DNA of 64,000 bases from Hirsutella rhossiliensis. Taxonomy: Eukaryota; Ascomycota; Sordariomycetes; Hypocreales; Ophiocordycipitaceae. The notes under the pieces are model-generated. The model was not told the origin of the DNA. It ran no database searches and saw nothing but the letters and a program-made list of their open reading frames with translations. The DNA lies in contig NW_025408669.1 in assembly GCF_020360975.1 (NCBI RefSeq), positions 3,348,001 to 3,412,000 of the forward strand, written 5' to 3'. This document shows, in pieces, positions 11,411-21,866 of this stretch. A program made the translations under genes and the position numbers. How positions within the stretch are numbered: position 1 is the stretch's first letter; every line of letters starts with the position of its first letter.

Positions 11411-14046
11411 TCAGTAGGGAGAGTTCACGATATCGTCCTTGCCGAGCTTGTACCTCCCGCTGTCCAGGTTTCCGACCCGCGCCGAGCTTCTTCGCCCACC
11501 ACTCAGCCGGACATTGCCAATGATGCTCTCGCGCGTGGGTTTCCGCAGGCTCTGCTTGGCCACCATGTTGACCTCGTTGGGCAGCGCGACGATGACGTTC
11601 TTGTCCGATCCGAACTTAAAGTCGTCGGCCTTGACCACATCCTCGTAGCGCTTGATGCGGTAGGCACTCTTCATGCCGCGGAGCACGCGCTTGAGGTTCC
11701 ACTCGATGATGTAGGGGCCCGTGGCGGTGATGATGCTCGTTTCTTCCGTGCCCTCGCCCGTGTTGAACTTGGCGGGGGTGAAGGAAACGGGCTTGCCCGT
11801 CTCGTGGTAAAACTGAGCGACGTGCTCCGGCGTGAGGGCGAGGCGGCGTGGCTGGGGCTTGGAGTCGGCAGCAAAGGGCTTTTCAAAGCCGAGCTTGCCC
11901 TCATTTTTGCCGCCCTTTTGCTGGGCATCCACGAGCAAGAGATAATTCTTGGTGGTGCCCAGAATCCATCGACCGTCGGCCGACACGTCCATGCCGGAAA
12001 TGGGATCGCCCAGGGCGGGCAGCTGAGACTTGGCACGGATACCGAGCCGATCAAAGAGGCGGATATCGCCCTTGTTGCTCGCCACGGCGATGTAGCCATT
12101 CTCCGTCGTGGCGAGGGCCGAGAAGTCATTCTTGGACGCGTACTGCTTCATATCCGCGTCGACGAGCTTGTTGCCCGAGAGGCGTGGGTCGATGCGGTAC
12201 AGCGCATTGTTGGAGACTCCGAGGAACGTCTGCTCCGAAGTCATCGGCGCAAACTTGTTCTCGGGGGCAAAGGTGACGACAGGGATGTCGTCATGGACGT
12301 TCCACTCGTCGACAACCTTGCCGTATTCGAGGTCCATGCGATACAGCTTGTTGGGGTCGGTGTTGTTCTGCAGGATGAGATCTCGATCCTCGCTGTGCAG
12401 CATGACCTTTTTCGGGCTCATGAGCTTTCCATTTGGCGTTGTCACCTTGGAGATATTGGTGGAAAACCTGAGACGGTTGTCGGGCGTGTGAGAAAAGACA
12501 CCAATCTTGGATCCGCGGACGACAAAGGAACGATCGTGCTTGTAGCCGACGGCAAGTTGCGAGTTGACCTCGCCGCCTTCCTTCTCTTCGTCGGCCGCGT
12601 CGTCGTCTTCCGAGTCGTATGATTCGCTGCGAATGCTCTCGTCGGCCTCATCATGGTCATCCTGATCGTCTTCCTCCTGCTCGTCGTCTTCCTTAAGGGG
12701 CGCATCGTCCATGTGGAGATCTCCGAACGCGTCGAGGACATACTCGCGCTCCTTTTGCTGAATCTTGGCCCACTTTGTCTCATTCAACTTCTCCCAAATG
12801 GCCTGCATGATGGCCTGCTGAAACCTTTCCAGCGTCGACTGATCCTTGAAGCGCAGCAGCCATGATCTCGCCGTGCCGTCGTCGCTGAAATGGTTGAAGA
12901 CAAAAGAGAGATACTCAAAGTCGAAAACCGGGTTGAACTCTGCAACAACCGGCGTCCCTAGCCAAGACCTTTCCTTGCCGTCAATCTGCAGCCAGTATTC
13001 CCATTTCCCGACCTCAGAGACGGTTGTAATGACGCTGTCGTCGATCATGACAAAGTGGCCTGGCTGAGGATCGAAGAGATGCAGCTCCGCCGTGACGGTA
13101 GCGTAAATGTCGATGGGCTCTGGAGCGGGGCTTGGCTCTGTCGGGTGGGAAGCCTCCTCCGGCTTCGATGACTGCACAAGGGCGGAGGAGGGCTCCCGCC
13201 TGGCGGAGGAGTTTGCCGCGTTCTTCTGCTTAAACATGTCGTCGATGGAGTCGATGGATCGGGCCAGCGTGGGGCTGTGGAGGGGGCTCGCGGGTGGAAT
13301 GGGGGACTCCTCGTGAAACTCAAACTGCTGTAGGTCCTCGTCGGATGCCGTGGTATGTGGCTTGCGGTACTTGCGCTCGTACTGGCACTCCCGGGCAGCT
13401 GCGACAAACTGCTCGACCTGGGCAGACGAAACCTGACTGTCGCAAACAAATTCGTAGAGGTCGCCGGTGTCTCCGCTCAGGTCTCTCCAAGCCAGAACCT
13501 TTTCGCCGCCTTCTCGGATGTCGACCCTGAAATGCAGCGCCTCGTCGAGCAGAAACGTCTTCTCGTCGCGTTCGGCGGCAAGGGCGTCGAGTTCGGCGTC
13601 GTCGCCCTCTTCCTCGGCGAGAAGCTCAGCCTCGCCCTCTTCAAAGACACGCTGGGCGACGAGCTGGTAGTGAAAGTCTTGATTGGTGCGACGGATGCGA
13701 ATGGCCGAGTCCTTGAAGATGAGCTCCGAGTATCCCTTGGGGGAGAGGGGCCGGACGAGGTATAGCTGGCCCTGAGGCAGGTCGATGAGAGATTCTTGGG
13801 TGCTCGAGCCAAAAATCAGCTTGCCAACTGCGAGGGCCGACTCGCTGGTTAGCTGACGTCGGTCTCCCGGGCAACAGCGCTGACGGGGACGGTGGCACAA
13901 GGACGAACGAACACGCTAGGACGAGGGCAGGAAGAAGGGGCGGTGGGGAGGGGCAGCGATGGTAGTTGTGGAAGAAGAAGCTTCTCAAAGAGTACCAGGG
14001 CAAGATGGAATTAAAAGGTGGGCGTACCGTTCCGCAGCACAAACAT
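11411..14046 (-). CDS. vid27: Vid27 family protein (vacuolar import and degradation 27)
   Basis: Member of the conserved Vid27 family, linked by yeast genetics to vacuolar import and degradation of gluconeogenic enzymes; the biochemical role is not firmly known. Exons (minus) 14046-14028 and 13827-11411, 811 residues. The first exon is only 19 nt (ATG to a GTACGC donor); the 200-nt intron ends CGCAG, and joining restores the family start MFVLRNVGKLIFG. The N-terminal half has the PH-like region with LVRPLSPKGYSELIFKD. A central acidic, low-complexity stretch (about residues 390-450) precedes the C-terminal beta-propeller-like Vid27 domain, with PMTSEQTFLG, NGYIAVAS and ADGRWILGT blades. Length is normal for Sordariomycetes. 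Confidence 0.93.
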
Positions 14047-15115
14047 GCTGGCGCCCGGCCTGGCACAGGCGGACCTGCCCTTGGGTCTATGGGTTGGTTA
14101 AATGCAGGACAGCGGTGCCGACAGGCGGCGCGGAGACATGAAACTTGAGGGGAAGAGATTTGGATTCGGACGGTGAAGATGGTGAAGAGGAATGTTTCTC
14201 CCGCACTCGCTGATGGTGGAATCACGCAGCCTTGGCCATGAGCGTCGACGGCCTGTACGTCATGAGCGAGGTGTGACTGTGGCTGTTGGGTGCGATGACG
14301 ATTAGCGTCTTCTATGAGCAAACAAGGATGGCCAGATCTGCCTTGCGTTGAGAGGTTGATGGATGGATGGCGATGGAGGGGTAATTAACACTTGGCGGCG
14401 CCCAAGACGGCCCTCGTGGCGGTGCCAGCATCAGCGCCACACCACCGCCGCCACACTTTCTCGGGGTAAACAATCTCCGATGGGCCGAACGCCTGGACTT
14501 GTCTCCTCTCCGGCTCTGTCAACAGCGAGTTTTGCCTGTGACAATTGCACCATTCACGCAATGCGCATTGTAATCGTCAAGCGCCCGAGGGTACGTTTAG
14601 ACATGCCCGATTTTCGAATATCCGCCAGGTCGCTGCTCCCACTCGGCTGTTCCCGTCCCACGCCCGCCCGCCATGACTCAAATCTCCATTCTCCCCCTGT
14701 CCATCAGTTGTCACCAATCTTCGTTCCACGACTGCTACACTTGGATGACTTATCAAGAGTCGGGCAAAGATGGTCAACGAAAGACGCACTGATATACTGA
14801 AGGAGTGTCTCGACGACCCTCATGTACCGTCGAACCTGTACCTCACAGCTTCAATCGTCTACAATACAGAAAAAGAGCCTTGCGTTTCGGACAAGCCGCC
14901 ATGGCCGCCTTGAAGCTCCAGTCTCATACTCAGCCCCGCGTCAAAGAACTCCGTGCATTTATATGCCTGTGTGCTCTGATATCCCAGTCGAATTACGGAC
15001 CTTTCCATTTCCTCGTCGGCGCCGTCTTCATCCTCACCCTGCCGTCCATGTCTAGGATCCGAAGGCACCTGCTAGCCGTCGCTGTCGCCGCCAACCGGCC
15101 CTTACACGGCCCGAG
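14047..15115. other. Region upstream of vid27 and of the GT25-like gene
   Basis: One kilobase between two divergent genes. Open frames on both strands lack motifs and overlap, so none is called. The part at 14360-14480 has short CGG/CAC repeats. It marks the left border of the accessory island. Confidence 0.45.
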
Positions 15116-16353
15116 ATGCCTTCGGACACCAGCAACCAGCTGCCTCCCCTTCGGTTTCCGCCCCGTGTCCTGCGCATCTCCATCCTCGCATTGCTCATAA
15201 ACTGTGCAATTTACTTCTTTTGCCGGGGCATCGAGGTAAGAATGGCGAGCATATTAACGCATGCCGATTTGCAAACCCTCTCCATGGAGGTTGCCGGCAA
15301 CAGCACCCTCGGCTTCAGTTCCATCCAGTTCATCAACATACGGAGCCGGTACGACCGCCTCGATGCCGTCTCCCTGCAAATCCATCTCTCCGGCTTGGAC
15401 ATTACCGAGTCTCTAGGCGTCAAGGCGGCCGACATTCAGGATATTGGCATGCCACCGACTCACATGCCGGGGTATGTAAGAGAAAAGGAAAAGGGATGCT
15501 TTCGGGCCCACGCCAACGTGAGTAGACCCTACACATCATGCGAGTGGACTGCCCACCTATCCCATGTATTAAGTAAATTATCCTGCAGATCTGGTCCGCG
15601 AGGCTGAGGAAGAACCTGCCCGCGGCCCTTATTGTCGAGTCTGATGCAACCTGGGACGTGAATGTCCGCGACATCATGGCCAGCTTCAACCAGCACTTTA
15701 TACCCTTCCTGCGGCAGACAGGCTCGAATTCCCTCCGTAGCGCGGAACGAGAAACAAGGCTTCGCGGGAAGGAGCAGAAGAAGGGCATAGAGTACGACCC
15801 TAAAGACCCATGGCTCAGTCAGCACTGGGACGTCCTCTCCCTCGGCCACTGCTTCGAGCTGCCACAGGATAATGACGTCTATCTCGCCTTTCCAGACGCT
15901 CACGTCCCCCCGGCATGGACTACTGGGGTCTTGGCTTGGGCCACGAGAGAGTGGTGCGAAAATCGGGGGGGCTGGCATGCTTGACGGGTTACGCTGCCAG
16001 CCAAACTGGCGCGGCGAAGCTCCTGCTGAGATCGGCGGTTAATCTTGACGACTCGGTGGACATGATTATGAGGCTCATGATCCTCGCCGGCGACCTTGTG
16101 GCCTACAGCACACCCCCCCCCCATCATGGCCCGGTGGCAGTATGCAGATGACATCGGCGTGGACCTGCGCGGTGCCAACAGTGACATCCGTGGAAAGGGG
16201 CAGGCAATCGACGAGGATGCGCAGATAGAGGGGTGGGATAATGTGTGGAAGTCCGGCAGCGCCTGGAGACCCAAGGCAGGCCATGCCGACATTGCTTTCC
16301 AGGAAATGGCACTTGCGGGAGCATGGAAGCGGATATTTGGGAATGCCTCTTGA
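15116..16353 (+). CDS. GT25-like glycosyltransferase, reading frame broken at two C runs
   Basis: Resembles the fungal LPS-type glycosyltransferase family 25: a short cytosolic N-terminus, one signal-anchor helix (about residues 18-36), then the GT25 core with NSTLGFSSIQFINI, RYDRLDAV, the ESDATWDV acidic region, WDVLSLGHC and a C-terminal AASQTGAAKLLL block. A type II Golgi/ER membrane enzyme is expected. Exon 1 is 15116-15517, then a GTGAGT intron to 15588; an optional 69-nt in-frame intron may lie at 15236-15304. Exon 2 starts at 15589, but the frame is lost at the C6 run 15906-15911 (one base short of the family frame) and regained at the C10 run 16113-16122 (one base too many). The two shifts cancel. 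Either these are homopolymer sequencing errors or the gene is a recent pseudogene. Confidence 0.6.
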
Positions 16354-16628
16354 AGTCTTCCATTGCGGAGGCGAGAGTAATACTACTGAGTTGATGGTAC
16401 GGAGTAATTACCGAATTAGATGACGGCGACTCTGTCTTTTTCACGTGACTCGTGGCCCTATCTGGTGAATCTGCCAAACTTTGTTAGTCAGCCACGCATG
16501 CCTCTAAAGCACGCCAGTCGGGAAGCCATCTTCAGCTCTTCTTCCTCATTCACACACTCACCCATCCTCTGCTCTGCGTCTTTTGCCCCACGGCTTTTAC
16601 TCCCTCTTTGATCGTGACGCGACTCACT

Positions 16629-17423
16629 ATGACGACTCTACCACGCAGAGTCACTGAGCTCTTGACAAGATTTGAGGCCTCGGAGCTCCTCCTTATCGAG
16701 TGGGAGACCAGCTTATTGCAAAGCCTGGGCGTCCCCCTCGTATCGACTGGGGTCAGTCAATCTGGACAAAGTATCGCCTACTAAACCCTCGGCTAACAAG
16801 ATAACCATCGAGAGCAGGACCTGTTTTTCCTTATCCCAGACAATCAGCTGCAGACAGCCCATGATATCGGCGCTAGATTAGGCTTCTGTCCCGCCGACAA
16901 GCAGCAGTTACCCCCCGTCTACCCATCTGAGTTTTCTGGCCGTGGCATTCGCTACATCATCGATGACTCTGACGACGAATCACGTAATCGCAGCCCTCGA
17001 CTCCGAAGGCTTATGCTCTTGCCACTCACATGGGCCGGCATCGCCCGTCAAGAGCTGGCGCCTCTGGCAAGATCAGACACGCGACTACCATGTACTCTCT
17101 GCACGGTATCCTTTCCGGCCGCATGTGCTGCCCTGTTACGTCTTATAGCTCGCGAGAAGCGCGGAAGTTCGCCCCGTTCGGCCTTACTCGGCTATTTGAC
17201 AGCCGCAATTGCGTATCGGCTTTTTGATATGAGCTACGAAGGGGATTATGTAGAGCTCCCGTCTAACGACGAGCCACTTTCGGACAAGGAGCTGGAGGAA
17301 ATGGAAAAGGCGCTGGAGGAAATTAGAAGCTGGGTCTGGAGGAACGATGAGGAGTGGATGGGGGAGGCACTGCTTCAAGTCGTGGCAGGCAAGGCTCGAT
17401 ACGACGATCTGCCGCACAGCTGA
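16629..17423 (+). CDS. Fungal-specific protein, possibly degenerate nucleotidyltransferase-like
   Basis: Exons 16629-16751 and 16818-17423, 242 residues; GTCAGT donor, CTAAC branch and GCAG acceptor (an acceptor three bases earlier at 16814 would add one Gln). I do not recognise a named family. The start resembles the beginning of fungal nucleotidyltransferase-fold proteins (helix, then LGVPLVSTG and a strand DLFFLIPD), but no clear catalytic GG...DxD pattern is seen. An Asp/Glu-rich spot IIDDSDDES follows, then an alpha-helical C-terminal half with LTAAIAYRLFDMSYEGDYVE and a Glu/Trp-rich end. The next gene, 365 bases downstream on the same strand, is a clear nucleotidyltransferase, so a tandem divergence is possible. 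Function unknown. Confidence 0.55.
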
Positions 17424-17788
17424 GTGCAGATGCACCAAAGTCGTTTGGTGGGTTTGGCCTGGCCATTTCCACAGCAAGGCGTTCCTCCCGAATCGGTACT
17501 GCGAGCAACAGAGGCGTGCCAGAGCTGCCAGCTGCCTGGAGACGTACGTTCAAAGCGCAGGTGGGTGTGACTTCCCCACCTTGTCTGCCTCGTGGCTGTG
17601 CGCCGCGGCATCTCTCCTTCCTGCTCCTTCCGTGGGAGTCACAACAGCGAAGGTTCTTTTGACGGGCAAATTTGCCTTTCTTTTCCCTCCTACGCTTAAC
17701 ACCGACAAGCCAGACAATTCAACGCCGAGCGCCATTCCAAGCAGCTTTCGCCACCCTGCCGCCATTGTTCCTCAATATTCAGCACACG
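17424..17788. other. Spacer between the two tandem plus-strand genes
   Basis: Just over 360 bases that should contain the 3' end of the upstream gene and the promoter of the next. A plus-strand frame extends upstream of the downstream start, but the ATG at 17789 is the first one that begins a family-like sequence. Nothing else is seen. Confidence 0.45.
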
Positions 17789-18523
17789 ATGGCTCCCACG
17801 GAATCCATGCAGATGGCCGTAGAAGCCATGTCGGCCATTCTTGACAAACACGGCATTCATCACGCCGTCATCGGCGGCTTTGCCGTCCAGCTTCTTGGAC
17901 ACACGCGAGCGACCTCTGATATCGATTTCGAGATTGATGTCGGCAAAGTTTCGGAGCTGCGAGGCCGTGTTTCTCAGCTCCTGATTGAAAGCGATGCCAG
18001 ATTTTCACTTGAGCACTTCAAACTTTTCTTCACCCCGTCCCAGCTCCCGCAGCTACGTGTCCCGATGGAAATGCTTCCCATCGGCGAGCTTGGGCTCCCC
18101 ACCCAGCTCCAGGTGATTCGACCTGGCAACGGTGAGTCCTTCCGACTATTATCCTTGGCTGTTTAGGATATAAACGCTAACTTTCTTGTAGGACTCGTGC
18201 CAATTTTGCGACCAGGAATATTGATTCTGACGAAGATCAAACGATGCGCAACGCTGATCGACAGCACCCGCCCGAAATCCCTCACCAAGTTTCGCTTCGA
18301 CGTGTCGGATATCGAATTCTTGCTGAAATGGCTCGTCAATAACGATGAGAAAGTAGACTTTGCCGGCTACCAGTCACGCGCGGTGCACAGATTGTACGCG
18401 GCTGCGGGGGAATTGCTCAAGCACTGGAAGGAGACAGGACAGGAGGAACTGGTGCAACTGATGGACTCGGTCCTTGAGGAAGATGATCGCGAGAAGATCA
18501 AGGTCGAGATCAAGGTCGAGTGA
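17789..18523 (+). CDS. Nucleotidyltransferase-fold protein (AbiEii/MNT-like)
   Basis: Exons 17789-18131 and 18192-18523, 224 residues; the intron has GTGAGT donor and TTGTAG acceptor, and joining gives NGLVPILRP. Residues ~28-50 read VIGGFAVQLLGHTRATSDIDFEI, a textbook nucleotidyltransferase pattern: a GG pair followed by an Asp-Ile-Asp metal-binding pair on a strand. The middle contains an LFF strand and a Pro/Leu-rich loop, and the C-terminal half is helical with a Lys-rich segment (LTKIKRCATLID) and an acidic KVEIKVE tail. Such stand-alone fungal proteins are uncharacterised; nucleotide transfer to RNA, protein or a small molecule is possible. The start is fixed by the first ATG after a stop-free but unconserved leader. 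Confidence 0.72.
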
Positions 18524-19539
18524 TTAGTTGAGTTTGTGCAGCGCAGGGAGACGGCGGACCAATGTTTCGAGGCCAGTGGTGAGCGCGCAGTATATTCCCC
18601 GCGCCCACCTAGCAGACTGCAATAGAGCAAATAATGCCTTCAACAGCACGGCGATCTCTACGAGCCCGGCACAGCGATGCCACGAGCATACTAACGAGCC
18701 ATACGCACGCCTTTCTCTGACTCTAACGACGAGGCTGACGGGTCACAACACCAGCCGGTCGACCTTATATTAGACGGAAATATCGTCGCGATGCCGTCAT
18801 AACGGCCCTCGCAAGAACTCTCGTCGCAAGATGCAAAGCACGAATCGTTCGAACCGGCCGAGTGGGAGCGCATAGCAACGTAATGGGATAAGATAGAGGC
18901 AGACGCCTAAGAGGAAAGAAGAGGCATAGCAAGATTTATATATAGACGAACTCGCATAGAGACATACGCCTCGCAGAGCGGCTAGACCGCCGCCAGCGGC
19001 TCGGCAGGGCGGGCAGGGCTCAAATCGACGAAATAACGCATCTTCAAGCCTCGAGCCCAAATGCATAGAAATTATATAAGCAGCCTACGCCTGCCTTGGT
19101 GCCTGTAGGTGCGAATAGCTTCACTTTATGATGTGTGCAATGTGTGCGTTAGAATATGCGCACCTAATTATACGGTCTTGGCGCTGCGCCTTTACTAGCC
19201 ATACTACCCCATTTAGTTTGTTTGCTGGCTGTTTGCTGGTTAAGACGACCCTAAAGTAAGTATTCCTTGCCACCGCTTCTTGTGTGGTATCTATACCTCT
19301 CGGCGTGGACCCCGAATAGCTGCATCAACGCCGCCGTTTTATATCCCTACCCCTGACACATCTTTCTCACGCATCCAGGGGTTTAGGGGTAATAAGTTAT
19401 CCCGAGAGCATATACAGTTCTGACTTTCACATGCAATGCGCTTAATTAGATGACGTAATATTTATGGACCGGGCCGCTAGGGTCCTATAACACTAGTCAA
19501 TATGCAAAGGGAAGACTCTAATAATTAACAGGTCTCTAA
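18524..19539. other. AT-rich relic region, no intact gene
   Basis: One kilobase of clearly lower GC content than the neighbours, with many TTATAT, TAATTA and ATTAGA words towards the right. Short frames are interrupted by TAA/TAG stops in every register. The composition suggests an old transposable-element copy degraded by mutation, perhaps RIP, but no recognisable element end or protein was found. Confidence 0.35.
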
Positions 19540-21135
19540 TTAACACTTCATGCGCCTCACGACGACACCTTAGCTCTTCGGCCCACAACCGCTACTTTCG
19601 TGACTGCCTCACTGCTCATCGTTAGCTCGTTTCGCTTATCTTCCCAACGGCTCTTCAGCACCCATACTTTCCACACTTCTGGGGTGTGTCAGCCTAACAT
19701 CGCCAAAGACGACTTCTCTAGGACCGCCATTCGCTGCCGGATACTTGCCGCACTGGCAGAGACAAAATCTGCTCGCAAGGTCCAGTCATCGACCCCTGAC
19801 GAAGCAATTGCCGAATATAAGCGCCGTTACGGCAGAACCCCCCCGAAAGGTTTCGAAGAATGGGTGAAATTTGCCCTGAACCATGGATCTAAGATCATTG
19901 ACGATTTTAACCAGATCAATCGAGATCTTGAACCCTACCGTACCCCAGAAGCTCGGCAAACTTTCCGAATTCTCAAGGAACAAGACGAAGTTTTTCCTCA
20001 CGTCGCGAGTGTCACAATTCAGAATGGAACCATGTCCAAGTCTACGGGATATATATATGATCAAGGATGGGAAAGACTACTCGAACCGTTTGCCCACGCA
20101 TTGCCCGACAGCCTCTTTTACTTGAGCACAATCGATGAACCGAGAGTACTCGGCTGTTCTGGTCCTCAGCCAACGACAATACAGTTTAAAGAACGTCCCG
20201 GAGAGTCAATCGAAGATTTGGTCATGGACTCATGTGCCGCAATCGCCCCGAAGTTGACCGACCACCTTGGCCAATACACCGACGTCTGTCAATCTTCTCA
20301 TCCCGCAAACTTGCACGCCCTCATCGCAGCACCAAGTTCATTTTCATATACTCATTCGCTTGTCCCTATCCTCAGCTTCGGGCGCATGTCCGCTTTTAGG
20401 GACATTTTGATACCATGCCCGTGTTATTTGTCACACCCTGTCTTGGAGAAAGACCCAATGCCTTTCCTGGGGAAAGAAACTGCCCTATACTGGCGAGGGT
20501 CGTCGACGGGCGGCCAAGCAACTCGATTGAACTGGAGACATGGACATAGGGAGCGATTTGTTAGCTTCACTCAGTCGCTTCAGAATGCGGCCCAGGTGCT
20601 TGGTGCAAGCTCCTTCTTGGGGTTGAAAACTGACAAGTTAAACAAGGAGCAGATCAAGCTATTCCAGGAGGTATTCGACGTTCATATGGGAGCTTACATA
20701 CAGTGTGTCGACGAGGCTTGCAGCGAAATGGAGCGAGTCCTAGGCCCTGCAGATCGTGAGCCAGAAGATACGACTTCGAACTATCGATATCTCTTCGACA
20801 TTGACGGAAACAGCATGAGCACGAGGTTCTACCGTCTGCTGTCTAGGCAGGCGGTAGTCTTGAAGCAAACTTGGTTTCAAGAATGGCATGATGACCGCCT
20901 TATCCCTTGGGCCCACTATATTCCCGTCACCATGACCATGGAAGAGCTTCCCGCCTTGATTGATTTCCTCGTCAATGATCCGGAGGGGGAGGCTTTATCT
21001 GCCGAGATTGCTCTTGCTGGGTCTGCCCGGTCACGAGAAGTTCTACGAGAGATCGATATGTCTATTTATATCTACCGATTGCTACTGGAAATGGCGGAAT
21101 TGTATGACCCGAAAAACGCTACCGATAGTGTCTGA
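19540..21135 (+). CDS. GT90 / CAP10-domain glycosyltransferase, 5' end missing
   Basis: The frame is open from 19540 to the stop at 21133-21135. It matches the fungal GT90 CAP10 family (capsule xylosyltransferase-like and related O-glycosyltransferases): AIAEYKRRYGRTPPKGFEEW near the start, KETALYWRGSSTGG, YRYLFDIDGNSMSTRFYRLL, and a C-terminal PWAHYIPV block. These are the usual conserved CAP10 motifs for nucleotide-sugar binding. Family members start with a signal anchor and ~80-100 extra residues, but here there is no in-frame ATG before 20032, and that ATG lies inside the conserved domain. No donor site upstream offers an easy first exon. The gene therefore looks 5'-truncated or rearranged next to the transposon nest. 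The remaining ~510 codons are uninterrupted, so the loss may be recent. Confidence 0.6.
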   Translation, partial: LTLHAPHDDTLALRPTTATFVTASLLIVSSFRLSSQRLFSTHTFHTSGVCQPNIAKDDFSRTAIRCRILAALAETKSARKVQSSTPDEAIAEYKRRYGRTPPKGFEEWVKFALNHGSKIIDDFNQINRDLEPYRTPEARQTFRILKEQDEVFPHVASVTIQNGTMSKSTGYIYDQGWERLLEPFAHALPDSLFYLSTIDEPRVLGCSGPQPTTIQFKERPGESIEDLVMDSCAAIAPKLTDHLGQYTDVCQSSHPANLHALIAAPSSFSYTHSLVPILSFGRMSAFRDILIPCPCYLSHPVLEKDPMPFLGKETALYWRGSSTGGQATRLNWRHGHRERFVSFTQSLQNAAQVLGASSFLGLKTDKLNKEQIKLFQEVFDVHMGAYIQCVDEACSEMERVLGPADREPEDTTSNYRYLFDIDGNSMSTRFYRLLSRQAVVLKQTWFQEWHDDRLIPWAHYIPVTMTMEELPALIDFLVNDPEGEALSAEIALAGSARSREVLREIDMSIYIYRLLLEMAELYDPKNATDSV

Positions 21136-21291
21136 CGAGCGTCCTTGTTTAAGTAGCCTAGAGATGCTTATAGTAGTATTATTTCTTATCGTTAATTACT
21201 ATAGCGTACTGCTATTTACACAACAGCATATTGCTGTTTGCACACTTGCTCTATTTTTAAGATACGTACTAACGCCAGCCCGCCCCGCCTA

Positions 21292-21416
21292 CCGTAGGAA
21301 CTCAACAAATCCGTCAGGTCTTGGCGGCGTGGGACAGGGGGGAGCGCAGGGATTAGCCCCGCAGCCAATTTGTATAGGGTACAGATCCACTCGTTCCAGC
21401 CCGAGCCAGCAAAGCT
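21292..21416 (+). repeat. Left terminal inverted repeat of inner transposon
   Basis: 125 bases that are the exact reverse complement of 23569-23693, read base by base without a mismatch. It starts CCGTAGGAACTC and ends CCAGCAAAGCT. Confidence 0.9.
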
Positions 21417-21502
21417 AGAAGGCAGCCCACACACAAACATACTAAATTTGAAGCTCTCGCGATGGCTATTGCCGCATTTATTGACGTTATTTGTAGGCGT
21501 TA

Positions 21503-21838
21503 ATGACCGCGCTTATCCACAAGGCTACTAACGAGGTTGTAGATGTTACAGACGACTTTGCAGCCGCTGCCTGCTTTGAGGTCGGACAGGAATACCGACT
21601 TCAGTATAAGCAGCCCTCAAGCCTTGGTGTCAAATTGGGCATTTCCCTTACTAAAGAGGGCATCCATTACGGCTGGGTCAGGGAACGAAGTCGTCACGAT
21701 GTTGAGACTGTCCTCCAGCAAGGAGGAAGCCCTTGGTGCCGTGTTGAGTGCCGCGGCAAGCGTTGGAGCAAATTTGATGCCCAGCTTGGTGTATATCGCG
21801 AGTGGCAAGAAGGGCAAGCATTCTTCTGGCTAGACTAA
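21503..21838 (+). CDS. Short uncharacterised ORF inside the inner transposon
   Basis: An ATG-initiated 111-codon frame on the strand opposite to the transposase, starting ~85 bases inside the left terminal repeat and ending 29 bases before the transposase stop. The product is mixed alpha/beta in composition, with several Trp/Tyr and Cys residues (PWCRVECRG, FFWLD end), no signal peptide and no membrane segment. I do not recognise the family. It may be an accessory gene carried by the transposon, a captured host fragment, or a chance frame. Unlike the transposase it is unbroken. Confidence 0.4.
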   Translation: MTALIHKATNEVVDVTDDFAAAACFEVGQEYRLQYKQPSSLGVKLGISLTKEGIHYGWVRERSRHDVETVLQQGGSPWCRVECRGKRWSKFDAQLGVYREWQEGQAFFWLD

Positions 21839-21866
21839 GATACTATTTTTACTAGGGATTTTAGTA

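Noticed and set aside
20032..21135. Using the ATG at 20032 as the start of the GT90 gene
   Set aside because: It would remove conserved sequence (KRRYGRTPPKGF and following), so it is unlikely to be the native start.
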